From positions 1,887,525 through 1,951,524 of the forward strand of contig OU015570.1 of NCBI GenBank assembly GCA_907165135.1: DNA of 64,000 bases, written 5' to 3'. The notes under the pieces were generated by a model. That model was not told where the DNA came from. It saw nothing but the letters and a program-made list of their open reading frames with translations, and did not search any database. This document shows, one piece after another, positions 40,872 through 50,499 of the stretch (positions are counted from its first letter, which is position 1; each line of letters starts with the position of its first letter). Position numbers and translations under genes: made by a program. The stretch is from Oikopleura dioica. Its lineage: Eukaryota > Chordata > Appendicularia > Copelata > Oikopleuridae.

Positions 40872-43239
40872 CTAATTGCGTCTCTCGCGTGACTGATGCC
40901 GAGACTGGTTGCGCGATGAGTGTCTTGATGAATCTCTTGAGCCGTATCTCGAGCCCGAAGTACTTCGTGTCCGATAACTATAGGCGGAATCCCGCGAGCG
41001 AGATCTGTCTTGTCTCCCTCCTCGTGACTCTCGAGAATTGCTTCTCTCTCGTCTATCACGATCACTCTTCCGGTTTCCGTAGTTGTCTTTTCGATTCCTC
41101 GAAGCACTTCTGTCGTTCTCTCTATTTGATTGCTTAGGATACGGAGTAGCTTGTCGGCGTGACCGACTCAGACTTCTTTTATAGCGCCCTCTTTGCTTTG
41201 GGTTCGCCATGCACTCATGTTTTGTATGACCTTTCATTCCACACTTGTAGCACTTTAGTGTCCTCGGATCTCGTCCTTCGTTGACACTTATATTCGTCAT
41301 GTGCTGAGCTGTCTGTTCCATTGCCTCCGCCGCTTCATTTGCTAAGTTGCCAAGCATTGCAAACTCAACTCTCTTCGTATTCAATCGAACATGTTCTGCC
41401 ACTCTCGGCTGCTTCAACCCCCTCGTGAAAAGATGAATCAGATCCATCTGTCTGTCGTCCTCATAGATTTCGGCTGGTCCTGGCGGAGACATGTCCCTCG
41501 CAAGGTAATACTCTCGAATGCACCTCATGAAGAAGCTGAGCGGTGATTCCGTAGCACCCTGTTTGAGGTTGTCAAGATTTGCTCGCTGCTTCATTGCTGA
41601 TCCTCCATGCGCTCTCTTCAAGTGAGCAACGAAAATGTCCACATTATTTCTGCTTTGAGGCGTCAATTCACGGAAAATATCCATTCTGTCACTCTTCTCG
41701 AGTGCTGAGTAGATTATCTCAAAGTCATTCATGGGCGTGACCATTCGAAACACATATAACTTGTCAATAAAGTCATTTAGGTTGCTAAGTCTCTGCGCAT
41801 GAGATGAGCCCTTCTCCCACGTCGGAGGTTTAATCGATGTTTTAAAGTAGGATTTGTCTTGCATTCTTCCAACTTCCCTTCTTGAAGCCACTTCTCCATA
41901 CTCTCGCGGTCGCGACTCATCCCGGTATTCTTCACGTCGTCCCTCATAAGACGGGTAACGTAGAAAACGGTGATTTCGATCCCGAGAGAGTGGTCTGTCG
42001 TCTATCCATATCGACTCACGTTCATTACTCCGCGCCTGATTACGGCCACCCGGTGAGTTTTGACATCCAGTTTGATGTGCCAGTCCGCAACACCGTCTTT
42101 CTCGACTCCGTCCACGTCGTTCCAGATCAAGATCCATCCTCATCTCAGCCTCACTCCTCATCGAAGCATTCAGACTCTTATTTTTCTCCGATAGATCATT
42201 GAGGAAACTAGTGATTTCTTTACGAGCCTTTTCACGATGTCTCTCGAATTGAACCCTGGTGTTTCTTCCGTCTTGCGGTTGACCACTAAGTGCACCACTA
42301 ATTGTGCCACTAATTGGTTGTTGCGTCGAGACTGCGGTCGCAGTTCGCGCAGGGTCGCTCGTCTGCCCGACTCTCTGCGTCGTCGGTTCAACCGGTGTTG
42401 ATTGCCCTACTGACGCAACACCAGGTGCTTTGCGGGTTGGAGTAATCTGACGTCTGATCTTCTGAATAAAGGTCTCTCCTCGTTCATCATTCTTCCTCCG
42501 TAGCTCTTCTTGAAGATCTCCGCACCTTTCCAGCGTCTCTCGATATCTCTCTTTCAGATTTCGATTTTCAGCTTCCAACTCTCGAGTCTTTTCAGTGTCG
42601 TGACTCAATTCATCTTGTAACTCTTGAATGACTTGACGTAAACTTGCAATTTTTTCCTCATACATTGTTTGATTCTCAACCACCTCGAGCTGAATCTTCT
42701 CCAATGTAGCAGCCTGTTCCGCTTCAAAATTTTCAAAGAGGCACGTCACATCCATTTGTTGTTTTACCTCATGAGCCTTCTGTTTCTGATCTTCTAAGCA
42801 CTTCTCTGCTTTGTACGCCAAATCATCCAAATCTTCCTTACTCACAAGTGTCACTTCACCAAAGTGTCACTTCACCAATTTTCTTCAATCGTATCATTTT
42901 CCTGAAGTTTTCATCAAGCTTATCCATGGCTTCTATGATTTTCGTCACTTCCGTCATTTGATCTGGGGCTTCAAGATCGTAGCAGGCAGACTTCGGATAC
43001 TTGTCCTTCGGTGCTGCAACAAGTCTATGTAGTTCCAGATCATAGAATTCCAACATTCCGGCAAGCAAACTTGTAGGAAACCGAATCGGGACTCTCGTTA
43101 TTCCAGCATTGTCCTCATACTTGTTTTTCAAGAAGTTCAGAACATCTGTGTTGTTTTTTCCTCTGAGAGTCGTCTCCTTGTGTCCGATTGCATCCAGAAG
43201 TTTCACATCAAGACTGGTTATCGAGTAGGTGTACCTCAT
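40872..43239 (-). pseudogene. gag: gag of element 4, split by 16-bp duplication; RS-rich tail
   Basis: Starts at ATG 43239, 127 codons before a stop at 42856. The rest (660 codons from 42854 to 40872) continues in another frame. The shift is caused by a 16-bp tandem duplication at 42847-42878. Parts: an N-terminal domain, a long coiled coil (EKIASLRQVIQELQDEL onward), a Pro/Thr/Gln linker, an Arg-rich region, a capsid-like region (RLSNLNDFIDKLYVFRMVTP, LSFFMRCIREYYLARDMSPP), a CCHC knuckle CYKCGMKGHTKHEC, and a final 95 residues very rich in Arg/Ser dipeptides like an SR splicing factor. It would package RNA in particles. Confidence 0.82.
42847..42878. repeat. 16-bp tandem duplication in gag of element 4
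   Basis: AGTGTCACTTCACCAA at 42847-42862 is repeated exactly at 42863-42878. It adds 16 bp and shifts the gag frame. Confidence 0.93.
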
Positions 43240-43288
43240 GTTGCGCCACAGGCCAGTAGTACTGGTGTAGTAGTCTGGGGTTGCGAGT

Positions 43289-43306
43289 TCTTCACTTCAG
43301 TCACCA
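43289..43306 (-). promoter_or_regulatory. primer-binding site of element 4
   Basis: Minus-strand TGGTGACTGAAGTGAAGA, two bases after the LTR. It differs from the element 1 site at two of 18 positions. Confidence 0.65.
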
Positions 43307-43308
43307 AT

Positions 43309-43464
43309 TGTTGGAGTGACCTGCTAGTCTCTAACACAATCTCATTCGTTTTCAATTCTAGTTTATTGCAGAGTATCAAGTAGATTATATATCATGCACA
43401 CAGCGCCCCCAGCAGAGGGCAGGAGAGTAGAAATCCCTATCGAGACTATGCAGGAACTCCTACA
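43309..43464 (-). repeat. 5' LTR of element 4
   Basis: 156 bp, identical by eye to 31402-31557. Followed by CGTC, the TSD. Confidence 0.93.
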
Positions 43465-44111
43465 CGTCCAAGATCGTCCGAGTCCATTGAGAAGCTGAGC
43501 CGATATTTGTAAACAAGTTCATCCAATTGAGCCTTTTGAACATTGTTTGCTGACCCGTATGATCCGATATCGGGTTTGAAATTGGTCCTTTCGGCGGCTT
43601 GTGAACGTCTTTGGAGGAACTGATCGTATTCCTCCTTTTCAGAGCCAGATTTTCTATCCAGCTCTATAATTCCTGTGAGAAGCAGATCTGAGGAATTTGG
43701 ATTGATCGTGGGGATAGGTTTTCCTAGGAGAGTTATCGAGCTTTCTCCAATCGTAACTTGCTTGAGCGTATCCATGCCAAGAATGATCGGGCACGAAAGG
43801 TTTTGAACAATGAGCGGGTTGAGTTTGATCTTGAGTGGCGATCCATTTCTTATCAGATTTGCTTCGATCGTGGAGCTGAGCGTACTGACTTGAACGATTT
43901 CTGAATTCGCACACTTGAGCCTTATATTCGAGGGTGTTTGTTTGTTGACGTGAGCTGGAAGTAGGTCGATTACATCGGAGCGGAAACATGTTCGACTACA
44001 TCCGGTGTCAATAAGAGCGGGAAAGGTTAGTCCCTGGAGCGTGATCTTGACATATTTGAGCGAGGTCGGTGCAAAATGAGCATATTTACACGTTTCGGTG
44101 ACCTTTGATAG
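43465..44111 (-). pseudogene. pol: protease and RT N-terminus of element 3
   Basis: Open frame from the codon after the TGA at 44112-44114 to the element 4 insertion. The aspartic protease signature is FPALIDTGCSRTCF about 28 codons in, with the second motif CPIILGMDTL later. The sequence then leads into RT, which continues at 28562-31397 in the same frame. Counted as broken because of the 12-kb insertion. Confidence 0.8.
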
Positions 44112-44117
44112 TCATTC
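44109..44117 (-). promoter_or_regulatory. UGA-CUA between gag and protease of element 3
   Basis: GAA TGA CTA on the minus strand, the same nine bases as the gag-pol junction of element 2, in the protease frame and at a similar distance (about 28 codons) before the DTG. Confidence 0.6.
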
Positions 44118-45451
44118 CTCGTTTTTGATCAATTTCTTTACGTGAGCGGGAACATCATCGGAGTGGATGTATTTGCACTTTGATCCAAATTTACACGATC
44201 CCCTTTTGACAAAGCTGAATCAGAATCCGTCGATCTTCGAAGTGTCGATTCTGATCTCTTCCGCTTTGGCTCTTTTGGCTTTGGCTGATCCTTTTTGACT
44301 GCTTAAGACACAATTTTTTTCAATTTTGAGCAGAGCATTGACACTTCTGAGCTTTGTGTCGATGAGGTTTCCTCTGCAGTGAATATATTTTCTTTCTTGA
44401 AGAACGATCTTTCAAGTTCAGTGCTGCGCTGAGCGATGTTTTTGAGAGTCAGCAGCGATTTTTCCCTTCTGAGCAACTCACATAATCGCGGTTCTTGAGC
44501 GTTGATGAACCTTTCGCAAATTATGCTTTCGTCGGCTGGATCAAGGGTTTCTTTGCCGTATCCTTTCTTGAAGAAGGCGATGAGTTTTGTGAGCGCCATG
44601 AATTGTGATTCACTCCCACGTTGGAAGGTGTTGTACTGGAATTTGTAATGTTCGGCATCCTTTCCGTGGATGAGAGTGAGTTTTTTTTTGAAAAGATCCC
44701 AGCTTTTGAGCTCATCAGCTGAGATCGCTTCGATCAGTGCGCTTCCGGTCTCTTCAGTCAGAAGTTGAGCGAGACTGACTTGGATCAGGTTTTCTTGCGA
44801 GAGACCGTAGCAGAAGCTGTAGATTTCCATTGACTTTAACCAATTTTGTATGGGGACCGAGGGGTCAAACTTCGGAGTCTTGATCTTGAAGTTATCGCCC
44901 TTTTTTGGTTCGTGTCGGGATCTTGACCGTTGTTTTGGAACCTTTGGAGCTTCTCCCTCCTTTTTGTGGTTTTGATCAGGAGTCTCTTTCTTGATTTTCG
45001 GTTCATTCTTCGGAGCTGATCGTTGATTCTGTCGAAACGTTTCATCAAGTTCACTTCAGTCAATAGAGTCTGGAAGAGATTCTTCCGAGCTTTCATTGTC
45101 AGTGGCTTCTTCCATTTTCATGGAGATCATGAGCTCGGCAAGTGTTGTGGCTTGAGCGGATGCCAGGATTTGCCTGATCTCCATCTTGTGATGCCTCTTA
45201 GCGAACTTCTGATCTATCTCGTCGCTTCCGTCATCATCATGGAGGTAGTTTGTGAATTCACCTTCCTTGTTGAACACGAACTTACGATTTTCGGCGAAAA
45301 ACTCCCCATCCAACTTGTGGATATTCAGAACAATTGATGACTTATCTGTGATAGGGAGCTGTGGAGGATACGTTTGATTCGAAACATGGTCGTAGATCTT
45401 CAGCAGTTCTTCTCGATTCAGATCAGAGGCAAGTTTGAAATAGCGAGTCAT
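44112..45451 (-). pseudogene. gag: gag of element 3, CCCH-type finger, multiple breaks
   Basis: ATG 45451. The frame has a TGA at 45056-45058, then stays open through a charged linker and a capsid-like domain (MEIYSFCYGLSQENLIQVSL, ESIICERFINAQEPRLCELL) to a stop at 44303. The C-terminal part (44302-44112) is in another frame, reached by a -1 shift at a run of seven A (44314-44320). It carries SCKFGSKCKYIH (C-x5-C-x3-H), the last three ligands of a CCCH zinc finger. At the expected first Cys (C-x8-C spacing) there is TGA, 44220-44222. A CCCH finger replaces the usual CCHC knuckle as the RNA-binding module. Gag would end at the TGA of 44112-44114. Confidence 0.7.
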
Positions 45452-45500
45452 GTTTCTTTACAGCAGCTCTCTTCAATCGTAAATCTCTATATGGGCGAAG

Positions 45501-45518
45501 CGTTTTTCTCAGTCACCA
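45501..45518 (-). promoter_or_regulatory. primer-binding site of element 3
   Basis: Minus-strand TGGTGACTGAGAAAAACG, four bases after the LTR. Its first ten bases equal those of element 4. Confidence 0.6.
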
Positions 45519-45522
45519 AATT

Positions 45523-46038
45523 TGTAATGGTTTTGCAACCTATGCAAATGAGTGAACACAAGAGAAATATACAGACAACTGAGCAAAGTTGGCTGTGTAT
45601 AAAAAGAGTAAGGTTTTTGAGCTTTTTATTTGATCTATTCTCTGAGCGAGCAAAAGTGAGAATGAATGTGAGAGAGATGGTGAGCGGTTTTTATAGTTTT
45701 TCAAATTTTCGGGTTCCCAGTAGATTAATCGGCTGTTATTCGATCGTATTGTTTTCATCGGATTAATTGAACATGAACGTAATAATTCGTCACCAACGGA
45801 TTTTGTCACTTGGAAAAGGAATAATTCCATTTTAGCGGATTAATCGGATTTCGAGCATCAGGACGTGAGAATAATTTGAAGAGCGGCGTTTTAAAACGGA
45901 TTATTTGGTTTTTCAGGAAGGGCGCGCGTTTAAGAGTCGATTATTTCGCCAGCGCTATTGCGCCATCATTTTCACTTACGCGCCGTGCTCGCGTGGCAAG
46001 CTTTGCTTTGCCCCGCGGCGTGATCGTAATTAGAGCTA
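45523..46038 (-). repeat. 5' LTR of element 3 (main part)
   Basis: Matches 26393-26908 with about four substitutions (for example at 45750, 45932, 45959 and 46002). The remainder of the LTR, 48554-48571, lies beyond the pogo insertion. Confidence 0.9.
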
Positions 46039-46276
46039 CAGTTGGCACCCAAAATTCGGTACATAATTTTGTAGCCGGAATCTTCGAAAATGTACCGAAT
46101 TTTGGGTTATGGGAATTTTGTCGACGGATTTATGTAAAAATGGAATTTATTTTTTATCTTATCGCCAACCGTTCTTGCAGGATAAATTCATTGCCATTAT
46201 TGATCTCATGCTTCTCTACAGCAGAAAGACTGATTGTTTTCTTGTTGATTAAAAATGCATTCGCTTTACTTTTAAT

Positions 46277-48453
46277 ATGGGGAAACAGAGAAAACTTATC
46301 CCAAAAAAAGAGCTTGGTTCAATTCGTATTGACCTTCCGGTTTCAAAGAAGAGAGAATTTATCAAGCGAATCATCCAGTTCGGCGGAAAATACAAGACCA
46401 TCAATGTTGATTACAGAAAACTCCAAAAAGGCGAGAAAAAGAAAGATCTCCCTCGTACAACCTTTAACAACTGGAGAAATTTTGGTTCGAAGTATTTGGA
46501 CGATGATAATGTCGCATGCAACTGTCGTCTTTCTTACAATAAAAGTGATTCAAAGAAACGATTTGAAGATATTGTAATGGAGCGAGTAAAATCGGCAGCA
46601 GTTGACACTGAAGGATCTTTTGGATTGCTTTTGATATTAGAAGATGTTCAAAAACTCGCTGAATTCGAAGGCAACGAAGAAATTCGTTCATTAAAATTTA
46701 GCCAGAATTATATTGATCGAATCATGAGGCAATATCATTACCGAATCACAAAGGTAATGAAATTTTCATTCCTGTTATATTTTTTGAAGGCTTTGAGCAA
46801 CACAAAATCATTAACAGAAGATGAAAAGCATGCGGAAAGTACTCGTTTGGAAGCTGTTCAGAAGGGATTTACGACTGATTGCATTTTCAATTGTGATGAG
46901 GTTATTTGAGCAGATATAATTAAAATTGCACCATAGTCACTTACTTTTTAGAGCGCACTGTTTATAAATTATGAGCCCAAATGCCGAATCATTTTGAAGA
47001 GTGGCTCTCATTTCAAACGATCTCCTCCGACCAATTCGAAATTGCGGGTGACTCTTCTGCCGTTCATCCCAGTTATTGGGCCAGTGAAGTTCAAGCCTGC
47101 AATTATTTTGAAAGGTTTGAAATCCGGGCGAGTAGATCGAGTAAATGGGTAAAGGATAATCGCGAGCTAATCGCGAAAAATTCGCGATTTTTAATGGGGG
47201 CCTTAACTTTAAAAATATTTAGGCCACAAAGCTTCGCGCTGGAGCGACATTTTGGGGTCCCGGTGCATAAAACGGCGCGGCAAGGAGATCTGCCGAAAAG
47301 AGCTCCAGCAGGGGGTTCTTTATTCCAATTCTAAGGGTTGGTGCACGAGAGAAATTTTCGAGGCTGAGGTAATACGTTTTTCCAAGTTTTTGGAAAAGCA
47401 TAGGCCTGGAAAAACGTGCTGCCTCTTGCTCGACAATTTCTCCGCGCACAAAGTTGACCTGGGTGGACTTGGAGTGAAGAACCTCCGGCTGGAGTTCTTC
47501 TTGCCGAATTGCACCGGGACATTTCAGCTGGGCTCAGCAAACCGGGCTGTGTAAAAACCTGTCACAGGTCGTGTTTCCGGTTTTTCGGGAATCTGTCTGA
47601 GTACGAGGAGCCATTGATTTAAAATTCGTTTGCAATCAAGCATATTTTTTGCTCGTCGAACGTACAGTATCAATGGCTAAAATTGGGTGATCAAGAAGAA
47701 ATGAATCATGCTGGCTCAAACGCAGTTGAAACATGTCACTTTGACTTTTTATACGTAGGAAACAAAAAATGGCATTGGAGTAATGCTCTTCTGTAGTAAT
47801 GCGAAGGGGTACTTTTCAAGTCAAAATAAAAGTTCAAGCCTTCGCCAAAAATGATTCACTTTTCCAAGTCTCTCATTTAATTCTAAACTAGTCTCTGTGG
47901 ATTAGTCCGTACCACTTGTGTCTGTTCTCGTAATTGGTGAGCGTAAACAGCAGTTTGAGTTAATCCATCTCTCGATTTTAAAAAATCACAGGTTGCCGAG
48001 CCCTGAATTCTCGCCGGCGGACCAAGTGCTTTTTGCCTGTTTAAAGCAGTCATATCGGCGTTGGCTCACCAAGTTTCGCCACGAGAATCAAATTCCATCA
48101 CCTTCTCTCAAAATTGGCGTGAAGATGGCTCTCAAACTGACAATGGAAATTTCTCCAAATGTCATTTCTTCTTCGTGGAAAAGAACTGGAATTAAGCGGT
48201 TTTCTACTTTGGAGGTAACTAGTCTCGTCTTTACTATTCAATTTTAAATCTTTAGGCATGCGAAGAAGCCGACGAAGAAGCCGTTCTACTGCATCAGTTG
48301 GAGACACTGGAGATACAAGAAGAAATGGAAAATGAAGACAACGATGAAGGTGACGTGATGGAAGTTCAAGAAGCTGGTCAATCTGATGCATCTCCGGTTC
48401 CGAAAAAGAAGCCAATTCAGTCTCAAATTACTTCTTTCTTCGCTAAGAAGTAA
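46277..48453 (+). pseudogene. pogo/Tigger transposase, frameshifted, with C-terminal PIP box
   Basis: ATG 46277. The first 210 codons contain the N-terminal region (TTFNNWRNFGSKYL), a CENP-B-type region and the first catalytic Asp in IFNCDE. Later pieces in shifting frames are recognisable: LRVTLLPFIPVIGPVKFKPA (about 47050), then GWCTREIFEAEVIRF and LLLDNFSAH with the second Asp (47340-47450), a C-terminal part SYRRWLTKFRHENQI...ALKLTMEISPNVISSSWKRTGI (48040-48190), and after a 41-bp intron (48215-48255) an acidic tail ending QSQITSFFAKK. Several stops and shifts make it inactive. It is a cut-and-paste DDE transposase of the pogo group. Confidence 0.85.
48418..48450 (+). other. PCNA-interaction (PIP) motif at transposase C-terminus
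   Basis: QSQITSFFAKK fits Q-x-x-I-x-x-F-F with basic residues after it. PCNA-binding C-termini are known for Drosophila pogo transposase, so this is expected of the family and supports the classification. Confidence 0.75.
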
Positions 48454-48575
48454 TCTTATAGTAGAAATAAAAAATCTTTTGAAAAATTTTGTTTTCATTT
48501 TTCGCAAAAATGTACCGAATTTTGGGTGTACCGAATTTTGGGTGCCAACTGTATTCTGTAAAACCACTACAACAG

Positions 48576-49237
48576 TAAACCTCAACTTGAAGCAAAAAAC
48601 TTACTTAATTATAATAGCGCAGACTCAAATCTACAGATAGAAGTGTCAATCACTCTTTGCCGATTTGGGAATCGTAAGATATTTAAGGTTTTCGAGGTTG
48701 AAATACGATATTTAAGCCTTGGGAAAGTCCTCCGGAGGACTTTTCTTGAAGATATTTGCTTAGAAAGCATTTACTCTTTAATTCAGTGACCTCAGATTAC
48801 TTCAGTCTTGAATCATTCTTCAAGAAAAATCTTCCAAAAACCGGATTTTTGGTGTAATAATGCATTTTGGTGGTGCTCTTATATGAACTCGAATTCATAA
48901 TACATATATGTATAAGTAACCTTTCATTAAAAGGTAAATAAAATTTACTTAAAAATAAAGATTAATGATGCATATTATTTTGGTGTTTTGGTGCAAACTT
49001 GGTCGTGCAATAACGTTATAATAAAAATTTTTATCATTTGTTTTTCTCAGGCGCTTTTGAGACAATATTTTTTGAAATCTGCGTGCCTTAAAACCCTTGG
49101 GAACTCATTTTTCAAAAGAAAAAACTAAAAATTTCATTTTTGGAACTTCAAACGGCTCTAGAATCCTATTCCCAGCTCGTTTGGTGATGAGTCATACATT
49201 TTTAGAATCCTCAGATCATGTAGATCACGTGGGAATT
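48576..49237. other. AT-rich spacer
   Basis: No gene. A CCTCCGGAGG palindrome lies at about 48728. Confidence 0.5.
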
Positions 49238-49239
49238 TA

Positions 49240-49630
49240 CAGCCGGAGTCCAAATTAAGGGACACCAAGATAAGGGACTTTTTACGAAAAATGCCGAAAA
49301 TCTGCGCCTCAAAAAATCTAATTTAAGGGACTTTTTCAGACGAGAAAATTTCTTTTATTCAATCGACAGCAGATAAAGGAAATCAGTTGCTTGTTTTTTA
49401 GATTTTTTGAAAAATTAAGTGATCTGTGATTAAAAATACGAAATCGCTCCAGAAGCTGGATTCGTAGAGACGGAAACAGCATTTTCAGCTTCTTCAAAAG
49501 CAAAAAACTGCTCTAGAAGATTTTTGTGAAAAATTTCGCGTGCCCGGAAATTTTCCTTCATGACCCGATTTATGGGACTATTTTCGACAATTTTGGGACC
49601 AAAAAAGTCCCTTATTTTGGACTCCGGCTG
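49240..49630. mobile_element. 391-bp MITE with TA target site
   Basis: Ends CAGCCGGAGTCCAAATTAAG and GGACTCCGGCTG, flanked by TA (49238-49239, 49631-49632). AAGGGAC/GTCCCTT motifs recur near both ends. Pogo/mariner-like by its CAG ends and TA duplication. Non-coding. Confidence 0.85.
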
Positions 49631-49807
49631 TATAAGACCGCTTCAAGTTGACCACCCAAAACCACATGCCGTACCCAAGTATACAACATCCTCAAATTAA
49701 AGGAAGAAGGTCAAAATTTGGCTTTTCTTCACATTTTTCTTGAAAAATTCAAAATTATAAAAGATGCTAATTAATTATTAATGAAAAATAATATAAACAT
49801 AATAAAT

Positions 49808-49945
49808 ATAAAATCTTTCGGGCTGTCTTAGCCCCGTTTCTTGATTTTTTAATTTAAGGGGCTTGACATAGGCGTTGAACTTTTAGTTGATCAATCTTAG
49901 TTCTTTGCCCAACCCCTCCCACACCCATCGTTTTTAAAATTCAAA
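49808..49945. repeat. end of GGCCGTC-family MITE
   Basis: Matches the right end of the element at 22637-23290 (GGGGCTTGACATAGGC, GTTGATCAATCTTAG, CCCAACCCC). No partner end lies on its left. Confidence 0.7.
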
Positions 49946-50499
49946 TTATCCTAGTTGTCAACTTAATTATGGTTTTTATTTAAAATGGGGAAAAAATATT
50001 TTAATATGGAGATTTTTAGTCGCTATGATTTTTGGCTTGAAAAAATCATCTTTGTACATCTTTTGCTGTCCTTTAGTTACAATCAGGCTAAGTTTAGAGA
50101 GTTCGAAAAAATAGATTTTACTTTTACGCTGGTTTTTGCGTGCTCACCCTGTATCCTGCGCCCCGTGTCTGATAGCGCGCCATGCGCTGCATTTAAAATA
50201 TCGGCAAAATTCACTGTTTTTCGTAAATTTCGGACAGATGCATGTGCTTTTCAAATTATTTCATAAAGGATTTGAAATAAGCTCGCCCCGCCGGTCATTC
50301 CAGTAGCATAAATTTTTGAAATCGGAATACAACCTGGTGAACACAAAAACACCATCTTTGACCCTTTATATTTTGTCAACCCTTTTGTTTAGAGAGAGTT
50401 TATAAAGCAAAAATACTTATTTGAACTGTCTGAAAAACATATTAAAAATGAAAATCATTGGGATAGTATTTCGGGTACTAAATTTTTGTGTACGGACCC

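Larger units (their letters stand above)
31402..43464 (-). mobile_element. LTR retrotransposon 4 (gag-pol-env with two antisense spliced genes)
   Basis: A 12.06-kb unit in minus sense with very short 156-bp LTRs (31402-31557, 43309-43464; TGTTGG...CTACA), identical by eye, and TSD CGTC at 31398-31401 and 43465-43468. Order: LTR, primer-binding site, gag, pol, env, then about 3.1 kb holding two plus-strand spliced genes, polypurine tract, LTR. Defects: a 16-bp duplication in gag, and an integrase lacking its zinc domain and first catalytic Asp. Identical LTRs mean very recent insertion. It splits pol of element 3. Confidence 0.92.
46039..48551 (+). mobile_element. pogo/Tigger-like DNA transposon, 2513 bp
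   Basis: Terminal inverted repeats CAGTTGGCACCCAAAATTCG and complement, flanked by TA (46037-46038, 48552-48553). The uninterrupted LTR copy at 26393-26926 has one TA at this site, so the insertion is proven by an empty site. The motif GTACCGAATTTTGGGT recurs subterminally (about 46094, 48510 and 48528). It contains a decayed transposase gene. Confidence 0.92.
26393..48571 (-). mobile_element. LTR retrotransposon 3 (gag-pol plus accessory ORF), nested host
   Basis: Minus sense. 5' LTR 45523-48571 (split by pogo 46039-48551), primer-binding site, gag, pol (split by LTR element 4), an accessory ORF, 3' LTR 26393-26926. LTRs are TG...CA, with TSD ACAG at 26389-26392 and 48572-48575. The two 534-bp LTRs show about four substitutions by eye, so it is older than elements 1, 2 and 4. 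gag has stops and a frameshift. Pol is intact apart from the insertion. A striking excess of GAGC/GCTC runs through its own sequence (see findings). Confidence 0.9.

Noticed and set aside
44303-44320. A7 run at the end of element 3 gag as a programmed -1 frameshift site
   Set aside because: The CCCH part and the UGA-CUA stop lie after it in the new frame, and gag already has other stops. A simple indel in a homopolymer is more likely, although not excluded.
49985-50266. 93-codon plus ORF and other short ORFs in 48.6-51.4 kb
   Set aside because: They lie in AT-rich non-coding DNA between MITEs and have no start context, motif or relatives in the window.
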